In this document: piece after piece, positions 35,070 through 42,540 of the stretch
Layout of the letters: each line of letters begins with the position of its first letter
How positions within the stretch are numbered: position 1 is the stretch's first letter
NCBI GenBank assembly: GCA_964523015.1
Contig: CAZFXN010000016.1
Coordinates: forward strand, 1 to 48,159
From: JAWXBT01 sp964523015
GTDB lineage: Bacteria; Bdellovibrionota_C; UBA2361; J135
Direction: 5' to 3'
Length of the DNA stretch: 48,159 bases
The notes under the pieces: model-generated
What the model saw: the letters and a program-made list of their open reading frames with translations, nothing else
Told to the model about the DNA's origin: nothing
Database searches by the model: none
Program-made: the position numbers and the translations under genes

Positions 35070-35912
35070 ATGAATCGAATAAAAATAATACTAGCTATCC
35101 TTGCCACAGTGACTTTTGTGACAACTAGTCATGCAAAAGATGGAGATATCATCTCAAAAGGAAACATCTTAGCGATATCATCATCAATGGTAACCGTTTT
35201 AAACAGCACATACATTCTTACTAGCAGCACTGAGTACGAGGATGCTATAGGAAACAAAATTTCGCCTAGTGCTTTTACTCTAGGAGATTATGTTAAAGTT
35301 AAAGGATACCTAGCTAGTGGGATGTTAATTGCTAGAGAATTAGAGTTTGAAGATGATAACGATGATGACAGCTCTAAAGGTAATGGCAAAGGTAAAGGGA
35401 AGAAAGATAGTAACGATAGTCATAAAAGCAGTAAGAGTAAGAATAAATTAAAGGTAAAATTATCAAGAGTTAATAATGCTTCACCATTTGTTCATGGCAA
35501 GCTTCAGTATCGCGAGAAAGTTTCTAAGAACAAAGAAGAGGAGAGACTTTGGGGTGGTGTTAAAATTCCCTTATCAAGTACAGTTCCAGCAGTTGGTAGT
35601 GTTGAAGAGGCTGCTTCCCTTTTAATAATTGGTACTTTATCTCGAAGTGGGATCCCTTATGCTGAGTGTCAGTTTGTATTTGATGAACTAGAAGAGGATG
35701 ACCATAATGGCGAAATAAATACCTTTGCAGAATATAAGTTAGATATCCGCTCTAAAATTAAAGATGGCGAGGAAGATCTAAGGATTAAGAAAGGGAACTG
35801 TGATGTTGATTTATTAACGGCTGGCACACAGAGTGGTGTTCCTGCTGTTGAAGATGAGGATACTATCGATGTTTCTGAGAATAGCGTTGTCTTTTTGACT
35901 GGAACATTTTAA
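35070..35912 (+). CDS. Secreted DUF5666-domain protein
   Basis: Signal peptide (residues 1-22, ending SHA). A DUF5666-type beta domain follows: GNILAISSSMVTVLN, STEYEDAIGNKI and LGDYVKVKGYLASGMLIARELEFED (to about residue 92). DUF5666 is an OB-like domain found in periplasmic or secreted proteins of unknown job. Residues 93-130 are Asp- then Lys/Ser/Gly-rich, echoing the acidic tail of the preceding lipoprotein. The rest is a second globular part not recognised. ACAGGAGAAA provides a good Shine-Dalgarno. Part of the DUF6502 unit, 44 bases after the lipoprotein. Confidence 0.72.
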   Translation: MNRIKIILAILATVTFVTTSHAKDGDIISKGNILAISSSMVTVLNSTYILTSSTEYEDAIGNKISPSAFTLGDYVKVKGYLASGMLIARELEFEDDNDDDSSKGNGKGKGKKDSNDSHKSSKSKNKLKVKLSRVNNASPFVHGKLQYREKVSKNKEEERLWGGVKIPLSSTVPAVGSVEEAASLLIIGTLSRSGIPYAECQFVFDELEEDDHNGEINTFAEYKLDIRSKIKDGEEDLRIKKGNCDVDLLTAGTQSGVPAVEDEDTIDVSENSVVFLTGTF

Positions 35913-35984
35913 TAAAGATCCAAGATCCTAGCGATTAAAGGGGGACAGGGTTATTAAAGACAGTCCCTCATTCTTATCTATTAA

Positions 35985-36623
35985 TTATCCAAGTACGCCA
36001 CCACCGCAGATCTTATCGGCAGGGATACATACAGGTGTTGGGCAACATGATTCGACAAAGCAAGTTTCATTAATGCCGTTGCAGCTTCCGTCAGGATTAC
36101 AAGGAGAAAGGGTAGCACAGCTTGCTGAACCATCGACGCATTTACCTCCACCATCAAAGAGTTTTCCGCATACACCCTGAAAGCCACAAGTTCCGCCGAG
36201 ATTACATCCTGAATATTCTGTACATACCTGGCCTGCACATTCATCTATTCCGCCATCACATCCAGGATCCCCAAGGTTTTGAATAGTACAATCAGAGGAA
36301 CAGCCATCACAGGCTAGTCCGTTTCCATCGTCGCAGGCCTCTGATGGTTGATTCACTACGCCGTCTCCGCATCTGGTATCACATGGGAAAATACTGCTTC
36401 CAGTTTTCTTTTCGAAATTTTTTCTAAGCTGTGGACATGATGGTTGAGTAACATTCCCATCGCAATCTTGAGCTTCGCAATATGCAACACAAAGCCCATA
36501 AGCAGCACCTTTCAAGCTATCACAATCGTGTTCTTCTGCTGGGGTTTGTCCATCAAAGGTCTGGCAAAGTGCTGTTGAAGTAAAAACCAGTAGTGTGCAA
36601 AGTGAAGAATAAAAAAGCTTCAT
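35985..36623 (-). CDS. Secreted cysteine-rich protein with DUF4215-type repeat
   Basis: A 212-residue secreted protein. The signal peptide (1-20) is followed by about 26 Cys. AAYGLCVAYCEAQDCD (40-55) is an N-terminal Cys block. CGDGVVNQPSEACDDGNG (85-102) is the DUF4215 hallmark typical of deltaproteobacterial/Myxococcota surface proteins. A second half with EGF-like spacing (CNLGGTCGFQGVCG) follows. All Cys pairs imply an oxidising location. It is convergent with the DUF5666 gene; a GGGAC/GTCCC inverted repeat lies between them at 35942-35967, a weak terminator candidate. Function unknown. Confidence 0.8.
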   Translation of the reverse strand: MKLFYSSLCTLLVFTSTALCQTFDGQTPAEEHDCDSLKGAAYGLCVAYCEAQDCDGNVTQPSCPQLRKNFEKKTGSSIFPCDTRCGDGVVNQPSEACDDGNGLACDGCSSDCTIQNLGDPGCDGGIDECAGQVCTEYSGCNLGGTCGFQGVCGKLFDGGGKCVDGSASCATLSPCNPDGSCNGINETCFVESCCPTPVCIPADKICGGGVLG

Positions 36624-36846
36624 ATCATGATCCTTATTGGACAGTTAGTTTAATAGTGAGCTGGACTTAAGCAAGATCTGTTCCATATGCTCAAAGTCAA
36701 ATCAGAGAGATTACATAGCTAGAGGTGATTATAGATAGAAAAAATTTCCTGTTTCCGGCATCTTTGCGTAGTAGAGGTGCCCTTGCAATTCTCAGTAAAA
36801 ATTACTCTTTCTTGCAGTATTATTGCAATTGTATTTTAATTAGAAC

Positions 36847-37911
36847 ATGCAAGCGGTACCTTTTTATAATATTAAAAACATATTGGTCGTTCGACTCCGT
36901 TTTATAGGGGATGTCTTACTTCTTTTGCCTACACTGCGCGCTTTAAAAACTACATTTCCAAAAAGTCGGATAAGCGTGCTTGTAAATCCTGGGACAGGCC
37001 AAGTCTTAGAGAATAATCCACTAGTAGATGAAATAATTGAATGCCCTACTAAAAACTATTTTGGATTTTATACTGAATTGCGACGTCGTAATTTTGACTT
37101 AGCAGTTAATCCTACTCCATACGATCGCGGTGTGATGAGCTGTTTCCTAAGCGGGGCACGATATCGTTTGGGCCCAGATCCTGAGGGAAAAGGCTTCTTA
37201 TTTAAAAAGTATTTTTATACCCATTTATCAAAGCCGGTTGATCCATTAAAGCATAAACTTGAGCAATTTTTAGATGTTGTTAAAGATTACGGTATTAATA
37301 CTACTGATCTATCTTTTGCAGTTTCTATCAATAGCGAAGAGAAGCAATTTGCAGATAATTTTTTATCTTCAAATAATATCTCATCAGGTGATTTCTTAGT
37401 TCATTGCCATCCAGTCGGAAGTATCGCTGAAAAGAGATGGAGAGCTGATCGAATGGCCGCTTCGATTGATTACTTAGATGAAATAGGGGCTCGAATGGTG
37501 ATTACGAGTAGTAATAACAAAGATGATTTAGAACAGATCTCAGAGATAAAAAAACATCTAAAGAGTAAGCCGATCTTTTTAGTTGGACAGACAACTATTC
37601 ACCAGGTAGCTGCTTTAACTGCTCGATCGAAACTTTACTTTGGTCTTGATTCTGGAGTAATGCATATTGCAGCAGGGATGGGCACTCCGTGTGTGGCATT
37701 GTTTGGATCGTCTGCTGCTATTCAATGGCATCCATACGGAGAGCAACATATTACAATTACTGACCAGCCGCTTGACGTTCCGTTCGTTCATCCCACACCT
37801 ACCCCTGAGGACAAGAGTCCATTTTTAGAGAAACTAGATGTTGAAACCGTAAAGGAAGCTTTAGATAGGAAGCTTAGAAAGATAGAGGCAGCAAACTTTA
37901 ACTTAGGCTAA
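36847..37911 (+). CDS. GT9-family (heptosyltransferase-like) glycosyltransferase
   Basis: A 354-residue GT-B enzyme of the ADP-heptose:LPS heptosyltransferase type. N-terminal VVRLRFIGDVLLLLPTLRALKTTFP matches the family opening, and the C-terminal sugar-nucleotide site is ARSKLYFGLDSGVMHIAAGMGTPCVALFGSS. It should add heptose or another sugar to the LPS core on the cytoplasmic face. It sits by itself ahead of tRNA-Leu; the rest of an LPS core operon is not here. Start at ATG 36847 chosen for the first complete strand. The upstream gap (36624-36846) shows nothing clear. Confidence 0.86.
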   Translation: MQAVPFYNIKNILVVRLRFIGDVLLLLPTLRALKTTFPKSRISVLVNPGTGQVLENNPLVDEIIECPTKNYFGFYTELRRRNFDLAVNPTPYDRGVMSCFLSGARYRLGPDPEGKGFLFKKYFYTHLSKPVDPLKHKLEQFLDVVKDYGINTTDLSFAVSINSEEKQFADNFLSSNNISSGDFLVHCHPVGSIAEKRWRADRMAASIDYLDEIGARMVITSSNNKDDLEQISEIKKHLKSKPIFLVGQTTIHQVAALTARSKLYFGLDSGVMHIAAGMGTPCVALFGSSAAIQWHPYGEQHITITDQPLDVPFVHPTPTPEDKSPFLEKLDVETVKEALDRKLRKIEAANFNLG

Positions 37912-37919
37912 CAATTTCC

Positions 37920-38005
37920 TGGTACCGAAGGAGGGACTTGAACCCCCACACCCTTGCGGATATCGGATTTTGAATCCGACGCGTCTACCATTCCGCCACT
38001 CCGGC
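37920..38005 (-). tRNA. tRNA-Leu (anticodon CAA)
   Basis: On the minus strand the acceptor GCCGGAG pairs with CTTCGGT, and the anticodon stem TCGGA/TCCGA encloses TTCAAAA (anticodon CAA). A long variable arm follows, as expected of a class II tRNA, then a T arm around GGTTCAAGTCC. CCA is encoded at 37920-37922. 86 bases long. Confidence 0.94.
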
Positions 38006-38095
38006 ACATTTTTAGATCTATGGAAATTACGATATAATTATATTGCTTAATTACATTGAATAAAACAACCTGTCAAAGATGACTTCATTGGCCAA

Positions 38096-38830
38096 TCAGT
38101 TATCAGTTAACACCCTCTTAATCATCTGTTGGACTCTACTTAGGAGCTCTCCAGGGTCTTCATCTTTAGGCTCAATTGCCGAGAACATTGTTAGTGTAAC
38201 ATTGGTCCCGATAGGAACTGGAAACATCTTGTATCTGACAAGTTTCCAGGATTGATCAATTGCAATCGGTACTACTAGGGCGCTTGGCATGACTTTTAGC
38301 AGAGTGCTAAGCCCAGATCCTTTAAATGGCTTAATCTTACCGTCTCGACCTCTAGTTCCCTCTGGAAATATACATATTGAGTAGTTATTCTGTTCAATAA
38401 AAGTACCGTACTCTTTTAGGGCATTTACAGCTTGTCTCGGATTCCGACGATCAATGAGCACCCCGGCACCATTTCTTAGGCTCAACGAAACATACGGTGC
38501 TCCTTTTAAGAGTTCAATTTTAGAAACGAATTTTGGGTGGTATTTACGAAAAGCCCAGCCGATAAAAGGGATATCTATCATGCTTTGGTGGTTCGATACG
38601 ATAATAAGGGGACGATCTAGAGGGTAACTTTGAGCATTTAAGATATTAAATGTAGATCCTGAAAATTTTAGTGAGGAAAATATTAGATAGTTAAATAAAT
38701 CTGTAATTGGCTTCTTACAAAAATTTCCTAAGGCCATCGAAGCTAGAAGTACAACATGTCCAATTAAAAGAGAGAGGGCGAAAAGCGCTACTGTAAAAGG
38801 TGTAAGAGCCCAGGCTAGAATTTGTTTCAA
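38096..38830 (-). CDS. plsC: 1-acyl-sn-glycerol-3-phosphate acyltransferase
   Basis: Acylates lysophosphatidic acid to phosphatidic acid, second step of phospholipid synthesis. N-terminal membrane segments (about 8-36). Catalytic NHQSMID (His81, Asp86), KIELLKGAPYVSLSLRN, and FPEGTRGRDGKIKPFKGSG (155-173) are the PlsC blocks. 244 residues. TTG start overlapping the stop of the preceding unknown gene (TTGA at 38827-38830), so co-translation is likely. Confidence 0.93.
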   Translation of the reverse strand: MKQILAWALTPFTVALFALSLLIGHVVLLASMALGNFCKKPITDLFNYLIFSSLKFSGSTFNILNAQSYPLDRPLIIVSNHQSMIDIPFIGWAFRKYHPKFVSKIELLKGAPYVSLSLRNGAGVLIDRRNPRQAVNALKEYGTFIEQNNYSICIFPEGTRGRDGKIKPFKGSGLSTLLKVMPSALVVPIAIDQSWKLVRYKMFPVPIGTNVTLTMFSAIEPKDEDPGELLSRVQQMIKRVLTDN

Positions 38831-39456
38831 GCGGTGATCCTTTTCTTATAAAGTTTTAAGGATGTCTCAAGCATAATTTTTAAGCGTGAAGCTAAAGGAT
38901 CTGAGATGATTTTCAAAATATGATCATCAACGTACTGAAAATAACTAATTCTGTCTGGGACTGTAAGGGTACTCATATGTAGATGTCTGACTTTATCAAG
39001 ACAGATAGCCGCCATTAGATTTTGAGCTTGGGGAGTCAGAGAATCTGTGTTGTTAGATTTATTTAAATAAGCATGAACAGAACTGACAATATTAGCTACT
39101 CCACTAGCTCCCTCACTCTCTAGGACTTCACTAAACAAGATTGGATCAGTAGAGCAGAGAGCTACGGCAGCCAGTAAAAGATCGATCTCAGTAGTATGGG
39201 CCTCGAGGATTAAAAGCTCACAAATTCTAGCTGGCTTTGGATTAAATGAAGCACCAACAACTCTTATTATCTCAGGTTCAGTAATCCCTTCACTTTTTGC
39301 TAACAGGGAGTATCCTAGATTAAAGAGTAAAACTTCAGGCGATGAGAACTTTTGATGAAGCAGCTTGCTTACCTTTGGGCTATCTTTACTAAAATGCCCA
39401 CTACGTAACTCATTGTCAATCATGGTGTTTTTAACGACTTGCTTCAAGTTGAACAT
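38827..39456 (-). CDS. Hypothetical alpha-helical protein, operon partner of plsC
   Basis: Not recognised. 209 residues, soluble and all helical. A clear block near the C-terminus is LDKVRHLHMSTLTVPDRISYFQYVDDHI. A conserved-looking His/Arg pair (RHLHMS) might suggest an HD-like or phosphate-binding fold, but the full HD motif is not visible. It overlaps plsC by four bases, so a link to lipid metabolism is possible from context alone. Confidence 0.6.
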   Translation of the reverse strand: MFNLKQVVKNTMIDNELRSGHFSKDSPKVSKLLHQKFSSPEVLLFNLGYSLLAKSEGITEPEIIRVVGASFNPKPARICELLILEAHTTEIDLLLAAVALCSTDPILFSEVLESEGASGVANIVSSVHAYLNKSNNTDSLTPQAQNLMAAICLDKVRHLHMSTLTVPDRISYFQYVDDHILKIISDPLASRLKIMLETSLKLYKKRITA

Positions 39457-39645
39457 TGGTAAAGACTATAACTAATTCCAGAAATTAAGTAATCTCGCTT
39501 AGTCGTTAGAAAAGGTCAATGAATGCAAGGCGAATTCAAGGCCAAGTAATTCAGGGCAGTTGTGTAAGGCCTGGCTATCAGTAAGATACCAAGGAAAGTT
39601 TAATCTCTAAGCCTATTAATATATATACATAGGATAACAAGTAGA

Positions 39646-40572
39646 ATGTTTCAGAGCTTATTAAAAAAATCTTTTGTGCCTACCACCATCTCTAAGATTC
39701 TGACTATCATTATTTTTGGTCTCCTCTTCACATTTCCACTAGTCTCTCCACTATTAGCAGAGGATGAAATTAAGGCAGAGGATATCCGGATCTACACACC
39801 GGTCTATCAAGCATATTCAGAGTTTAATCCCCCTCTTGGAACATACGAATACAAAGTATCTTGGCAGGGAATTTCAGCAGCAGATGTGCATGTCACAGTT
39901 GAAAGGAAAGCAGATCAGTACAAAGTAACTACTAAGGCACGGACATATAGCGGAATAGATTTATTTTATAAACTCCGCTACAAGGCTGAAGGGATAATTT
40001 CAGCGATAGACTTAAGCCCTATTAAGACAGTTATCGATCATCGGGAAAATTCTAAACATAAGATCACCCAGATTACTTTTGAAAAGGATGGTGGAATTCA
40101 CGCAACCCGTTATCGCAAAGACAACGGAAGTGCAAAAGAGGAGCTTACGTTTAATCCAAAAAATTTCACATTAGATCCATTTTCAGCCGCATTTTTGGCA
40201 CGCGGAATTGAATGGAAAGTGGGAGACTCTAAGCAATTTGATACCTTTAATGGGAAGAGTCGATACCTTATCACACTAACAGCTACTCAAAAAAAGGTCA
40301 TAAAAGTTGGTGGTCAACAACGAGAAGTATGGGAGATCTCTCCTAAGGTTGAAAATCTGACTAGCCCAAGTTCTGACAGTAAACTTCGATCCGCGAAGAT
40401 TTATCTTTCTACTGACACTTCCCGAGAGATCTTACAGATTGTAAGTAGTGTGTTTATAGGCAGTGTTGCGACTACGATGACCTCGTTTGCTCCTGCGTTG
40501 AGCATTGCCAAGGGTGACTCCGCTATGAAGATAGTCTCAGCCAAAAGAAGCAGACAAGAGAATAGCCTCTAG
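39646..40572 (+). CDS. DUF3108 periplasmic protein
   Basis: A 308-residue exported protein. A hydrophobic signal segment (about 17-37) ends LLAEDE. The DUF3108 domain follows: GTYEYKVSWQGISAADVHVTVE (about 65-86), TKARTYSGIDLFYKLRYKAEGIIS (two halves) and, further on, KIYLSTDTSREILQIVS. DUF3108 proteins are large beta structures, probably lipid-binding in the periplasm, widespread in proteobacteria and of unknown detailed function. The following unknown gene starts just after (3 or 84 bases depending on start choice). Confidence 0.8.
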   Translation: MFQSLLKKSFVPTTISKILTIIIFGLLFTFPLVSPLLAEDEIKAEDIRIYTPVYQAYSEFNPPLGTYEYKVSWQGISAADVHVTVERKADQYKVTTKARTYSGIDLFYKLRYKAEGIISAIDLSPIKTVIDHRENSKHKITQITFEKDGGIHATRYRKDNGSAKEELTFNPKNFTLDPFSAAFLARGIEWKVGDSKQFDTFNGKSRYLITLTATQKKVIKVGGQQREVWEISPKVENLTSPSSDSKLRSAKIYLSTDTSREILQIVSSVFIGSVATTMTSFAPALSIAKGDSAMKIVSAKRSRQENSL

Positions 40573-40656
40573 TTCTTGAATAAGTCGGTTGGTGATCGTA
40601 TACTTCTAGTGCGACTAATTAACTCGTTCGAGACAATTACATTTCGAGATAGCAAC

Positions 40657-41214
40657 ATGAATAATGAAGTCATCTTTTTTACTATTGCGGAACTTGAGCA
40701 GAGATACCTCTCTATATGGAAAGATCAGGACCCCAAAAATATTTTTTCTAAAGAATCATCCACTGTATCATCAAAATTGGCAGAAAAGTTAATCTCAAAA
40801 GAGGAGCTTTCCCTCTTCTCTCTTGTCTCGATAGCATTAGGTGTGTGTGGTGCTCTTATCACGCGAGAAGCTGAATCTAGACGAAACACTAAATTGTTAT
40901 CAGGATCTGCATATATATTAGTCGATAGATTATCTGAGCAGGTGGCTATCAAATCTATGGCTGCGTATCTATATGGCTCATGTGCCTCTGGCGCAGAGAA
41001 CACCTCCTCTTTGAGGTATCGAGCAAAGCTCGGAAATTTAATTAGTAATACTCGCGTTTTGCTTACAGATATGTGTCAATTGACATCTATTGCTCCTGAT
41101 CTAGAGAAATTTGGAGCTTTTTCATCAAAAGCTTTGGAGGAATTAGAGGCGATTAGATCTCGTTTGAGTCTGGAAAAAGCGGTAGAAAATTATATTAGTG
41201 AGCTTGCAGCATAG
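40657..41214 (+). CDS. Hypothetical protein (about 185 aa)
   Basis: Not recognised. The frame opens at TTG 40576, but the ATG at 40657 gives a more usual start (MNNEVIFFTIAELEQRYLSI); both have weak ribosome sites. Helical, soluble, no signal peptide; hydrophobic SLVSIALGVCGALI (about 63-76) is short for a membrane helix. Several Ser/Ala-rich helices follow. Same strand as the DUF3108 gene and probably co-transcribed. Confidence 0.5.
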   Translation: MNNEVIFFTIAELEQRYLSIWKDQDPKNIFSKESSTVSSKLAEKLISKEELSLFSLVSIALGVCGALITREAESRRNTKLLSGSAYILVDRLSEQVAIKSMAAYLYGSCASGAENTSSLRYRAKLGNLISNTRVLLTDMCQLTSIAPDLEKFGAFSSKALEELEAIRSRLSLEKAVENYISELAA

Positions 41215-41318
41215 TAATTTTATTGGCAGAGATGGGTAATTTTTATAAAACGCCCATTTTAACTCGATTATAACCTAGATAGTCTATTTTAGGGAGACAG
41301 GCTTTTTGCCCTAAGCTA

Positions 41319-41346
41319 TTGACCTTTTTGGTATTTGTGATACATT
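41319..41346 (+). promoter_or_regulatory. Sigma-70-type promoter for rplM-rpsI
   Basis: TTGACC (41319-41324) and TACATT (41341-41346), spacer 16 bases, about 112 bases before the rplM start. A TATAAT at 41370-41375 has no good -35 partner. The leader that follows is AT-rich; no conserved leader fold was recognised. Confidence 0.5.
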
Positions 41347-41458
41347 TCACCGCCTTTGCTTAGGCAGTTTATAATAGGTATCTTAGTTAGCCTTAGCTTT
41401 GGATTATAAAATATTTTTTTGAATGATTTAATATCGTTCGATTGTTTAAGAGGAAATC

Positions 41459-41902
41459 GTGACTACTCAGTTTCAAACAAATGAAGATGCAATCAGACTT
41501 CGCGCTTGGCAGCAGATTGATGCGACAGATATCCCACTTGGTAGATTAGCTTCTCAGGTTGCTAGCATCCTGCGAGGTAAGACTAAGCCAACTTATGCTC
41601 CTCATGTCGATGGCGGAGATTTCGTTATCGTTACTAATGCTGATAAGGTCAAATTAACCGGCCAGAAGCTTACAAATAAGATTTATATTTCGCACAGTGG
41701 ATTTGTGGGTGGACTTAAGCAAAAATCCGCACAACGGATGCTTGAATCAAAGCCTGAGCGTTTGATCCAAATGGCGGTTGAGGGAATGCTTCCATCAGGA
41801 CCACTTGGACGCCGTATGGCTTTAAAGCTTAAGATTTATACTGGGGATGAACATCCTCATAAGGCTCAAAAGCCAGAAGTGCTAAAACTAAAATATACTT
41901 AA
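41459..41902 (+). CDS. rplM: 50S ribosomal protein L13
   Basis: A 147-residue L13 with a short N-terminal extension (about 15 residues, TTQFQTNEDAIRLRA) before the conserved start WQQIDATDIPLGRLASQVASILRGK. HVDGGDFVIVTNADKVKLTG and MLPSGPLGRRMALKLKIYTGDEHPH are family blocks. GTG start with AGAGGAA five bases upstream. It is followed by rpsI after 18 bases, the standard rplM-rpsI order. L13 binds 23S rRNA early in 50S assembly. Confidence 0.97.
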   Translation: MTTQFQTNEDAIRLRAWQQIDATDIPLGRLASQVASILRGKTKPTYAPHVDGGDFVIVTNADKVKLTGQKLTNKIYISHSGFVGGLKQKSAQRMLESKPERLIQMAVEGMLPSGPLGRRMALKLKIYTGDEHPHKAQKPEVLKLKYT

Positions 41903-41920
41903 TTGGAGTCCTAAATTATC

Positions 41921-42319
41921 ATGGTCGCAAAGAACGAAGCAATTTTAACAGTAGGTAAGAGAAAGTCATCAGTTGCACGAGTTTTCCTAAAAGAGGGAAC
42001 AGGCGTTATCACTGTAAATAACAGAACGATTGAAGATTACTTTGGACGTGGCATCTTACGAATGATTGTCCGGCAGCCACTTGAAGTAATTGATGCACTA
42101 GAAAAATTTGATATCCGAGTTAATGTAAGAGGTGGTGGTGATTCAGGTCAGGCTGGAGCTGTTCGGCACGGTCTTGCCCGTGCTCTTGAAAAGTTTGATA
42201 TGGAACTTCGACCAGCTCTTAAGAAAGCTGGCTATATAACTAGAGACGATAGAAAAGTAGAACGTAAAAAATACGGTCGACACAAGGCTCGTAGAAGCAC
42301 ACAGTTTTCTAAGAGATAA
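41921..42319 (+). CDS. rpsI: 30S ribosomal protein S9
   Basis: 132 residues. AILTVGKRKSSVARVFL opens the family pattern, INVRGGGDSGQAGAVRHGLARAL is in two halves in the middle, and the positively charged tail RHKARRSTQFSKR reaches the P site; the last residues SKR are universal. Second gene of rplM-rpsI. A copy of the 64-bp hairpin element begins 21 bases after the stop. Confidence 0.97.
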   Translation: MVAKNEAILTVGKRKSSVARVFLKEGTGVITVNNRTIEDYFGRGILRMIVRQPLEVIDALEKFDIRVNVRGGGDSGQAGAVRHGLARALEKFDMELRPALKKAGYITRDDRKVERKKYGRHKARRSTQFSKR

Positions 42320-42340
42320 ACTCCCAATTATAATATATCT

Positions 42341-42404
42341 ATTATTAGGAGGGGTTCATTTTGGGTCTCGAAAACCTACAAAGCTCCAAAAAGAACCCCT
42401 CCTA
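42341..42404 (+). repeat. 64-bp hairpin element, copy B, after rpsI
   Basis: Nearly perfect outer stem: TTAGGAGGGGTTC against GAACCCCTCCTAA, with the inner stem TTTTGG/CCAAAA and an internal part GGGTCTCGAA ... ACAAAGC shared with copy A after pgk. It starts 21 bases past the rpsI stop. It is not followed by a U-run on this strand (AATAAGTACAG), so it is a 3'-UTR structure rather than a plain intrinsic terminator. Confidence 0.85.
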
Positions 42405-42453
42405 ATAAGTACAGTATAGTACCCTCTCCCCCTAACCGAATTACAAATATCAG

Positions 42454-42523
42454 CGCAGATTAGGATAGTCTCTTTATAGTCTGGGTGCACTTAAAGCCTA
42501 TAAAGAGACTATCCTAATCTGCG
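42454..42523. terminator. 25-bp perfect hairpin between rpsI and lptG
   Basis: Arm 42454-42478 and arm 42499-42523 are perfect inverted repeats of 25 bases, around a 20-base loop. On the plus strand it is followed by TTTC and a loosely T-rich stretch; on the minus strand no T-run follows. It lies between the convergent rpsI and lptG genes, so it could end or protect both transcripts. Such length exceeds ordinary terminators, so a mobile or REP-like origin is also possible. Confidence 0.6.
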
Positions 42524-42540
42524 TTTCTTGGCATTTTACT

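Noticed and set aside
36725..36907. Small open frame before the GT9 gene
   Set aside because: It overlaps the well-supported start of the glycosyltransferase in another frame and shows no domain.
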